Shown: piece by piece, positions 15,269 to 15,308 of the stretch
Layout of the letters: the number at the start of each line of letters is the position of its first letter
Position numbering within the stretch: the first letter of the stretch is position 1
Assembly: GCA_040758525.1 (NCBI GenBank)
Contig: JBFLVQ010000153.1
Coordinates: forward strand, 1-15,308
Source of the DNA: JBFLVQ01 sp040758525
GTDB lineage: Bacteria; Acidobacteriota; Blastocatellia; Chloracidobacteriales; JADJPF01
Direction: 5' to 3'
Length of the DNA stretch: 15,308 bases
The notes under the pieces: generated by a model
The model's input: only the letters and a program-made list of their open reading frames with translations
Database searches by the model: none
Told to the model about the DNA's origin: nothing
Program-made: the position numbers and the translations under genes

Positions 15269-15274
15269 ATAATA
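15269..15274 (-). promoter_or_regulatory. Possible -10 box for the membrane phosphatase gene
   Basis: TATTAT on the minus strand (15274-15269) lies about 64 nt before the ATG in an AT-rich leader. No good -35 is present. The same bases read TATAAT on the plus strand (15268-15273), so direction cannot be decided. Confidence 0.25.
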
Positions 15275-15288
15275 AAGACGCTATTTAG

Positions 15289-15308
15289 TCACAGAAATGA
15301 TCACAGAA
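15289..15308. repeat. Direct repeat TCACAGAA at the window edge
   Basis: TCACAGAA occurs at 15289-15296 and 15301-15308, separated by 4 nt (12-nt period), upstream of the membrane phosphatase gene. It could be a tandem regulator-binding site, but it is cut by the window end and may be chance. Confidence 0.3.

Overview
The window looks like a chromosomal segment of a Gram-negative bacterium with moderate GC content. Exported proteins are common: Sec signal peptides, one lipoprotein, and a periplasmic di-haem cytochrome. The best phylogenetic hint is the C-terminal domain of the first HEAT protein, which resembles the globular half of the type IV pilins seen in Acidobacteriota. Two SpoIIE-type phosphatases beside a partner switch also fit that phylum. 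This assignment (Acidobacteriota, perhaps Blastocatellia) is inferred from protein style, not from a marker gene. I see no rRNA, tRNA, transposase, CRISPR array or phage gene.

Left part, plus strand (1-4684). The window opens in the last 22 codons of a probable membrane protein. A 13-bp inverted repeat follows. Then come a serine beta-lactamase/esterase-type hydrolase, a secreted single-domain rhodanese with an unusually perfect Shine-Dalgarno, a 426-bp gap, a DUF1111-type di-haem peroxidase-like cytochrome, a hairpin, and an unknown proline-rich lipoprotein. The spacing suggests separate transcription units, all with envelope products.

Right part, minus strand (15205 down to 4688). Reading in transcription order: (i) a multi-spanning membrane protein with a C-terminal PP2C/SpoIIE phosphatase; (ii) an RsbV-type STAS antagonist, an RsbW-type serine kinase overlapping it by 1 nt, and a GAF-GAF-PP2C phosphatase; (iii) two very large exported HEAT-repeat proteins in tandem, the first ending in a pilin-like domain. 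Near-consensus sigma70-type promoters with an exact TTGACA and a 17-nt spacer can be proposed in front of (ii) and (iii).

Working model: the two phosphatases, one sensing through the envelope and one through GAF domains, converge on phospho-RsbV. Dephosphorylated RsbV would then sequester RsbW and free RsbW's partner. No sigma factor is encoded here, so the target is unknown. The HEAT proteins follow in the same direction but appear to have their own promoter. A link between them and the switch is only suggested by adjacency. The two halves converge with only 3 nt between stop codons (4684/4688) and no visible terminator.
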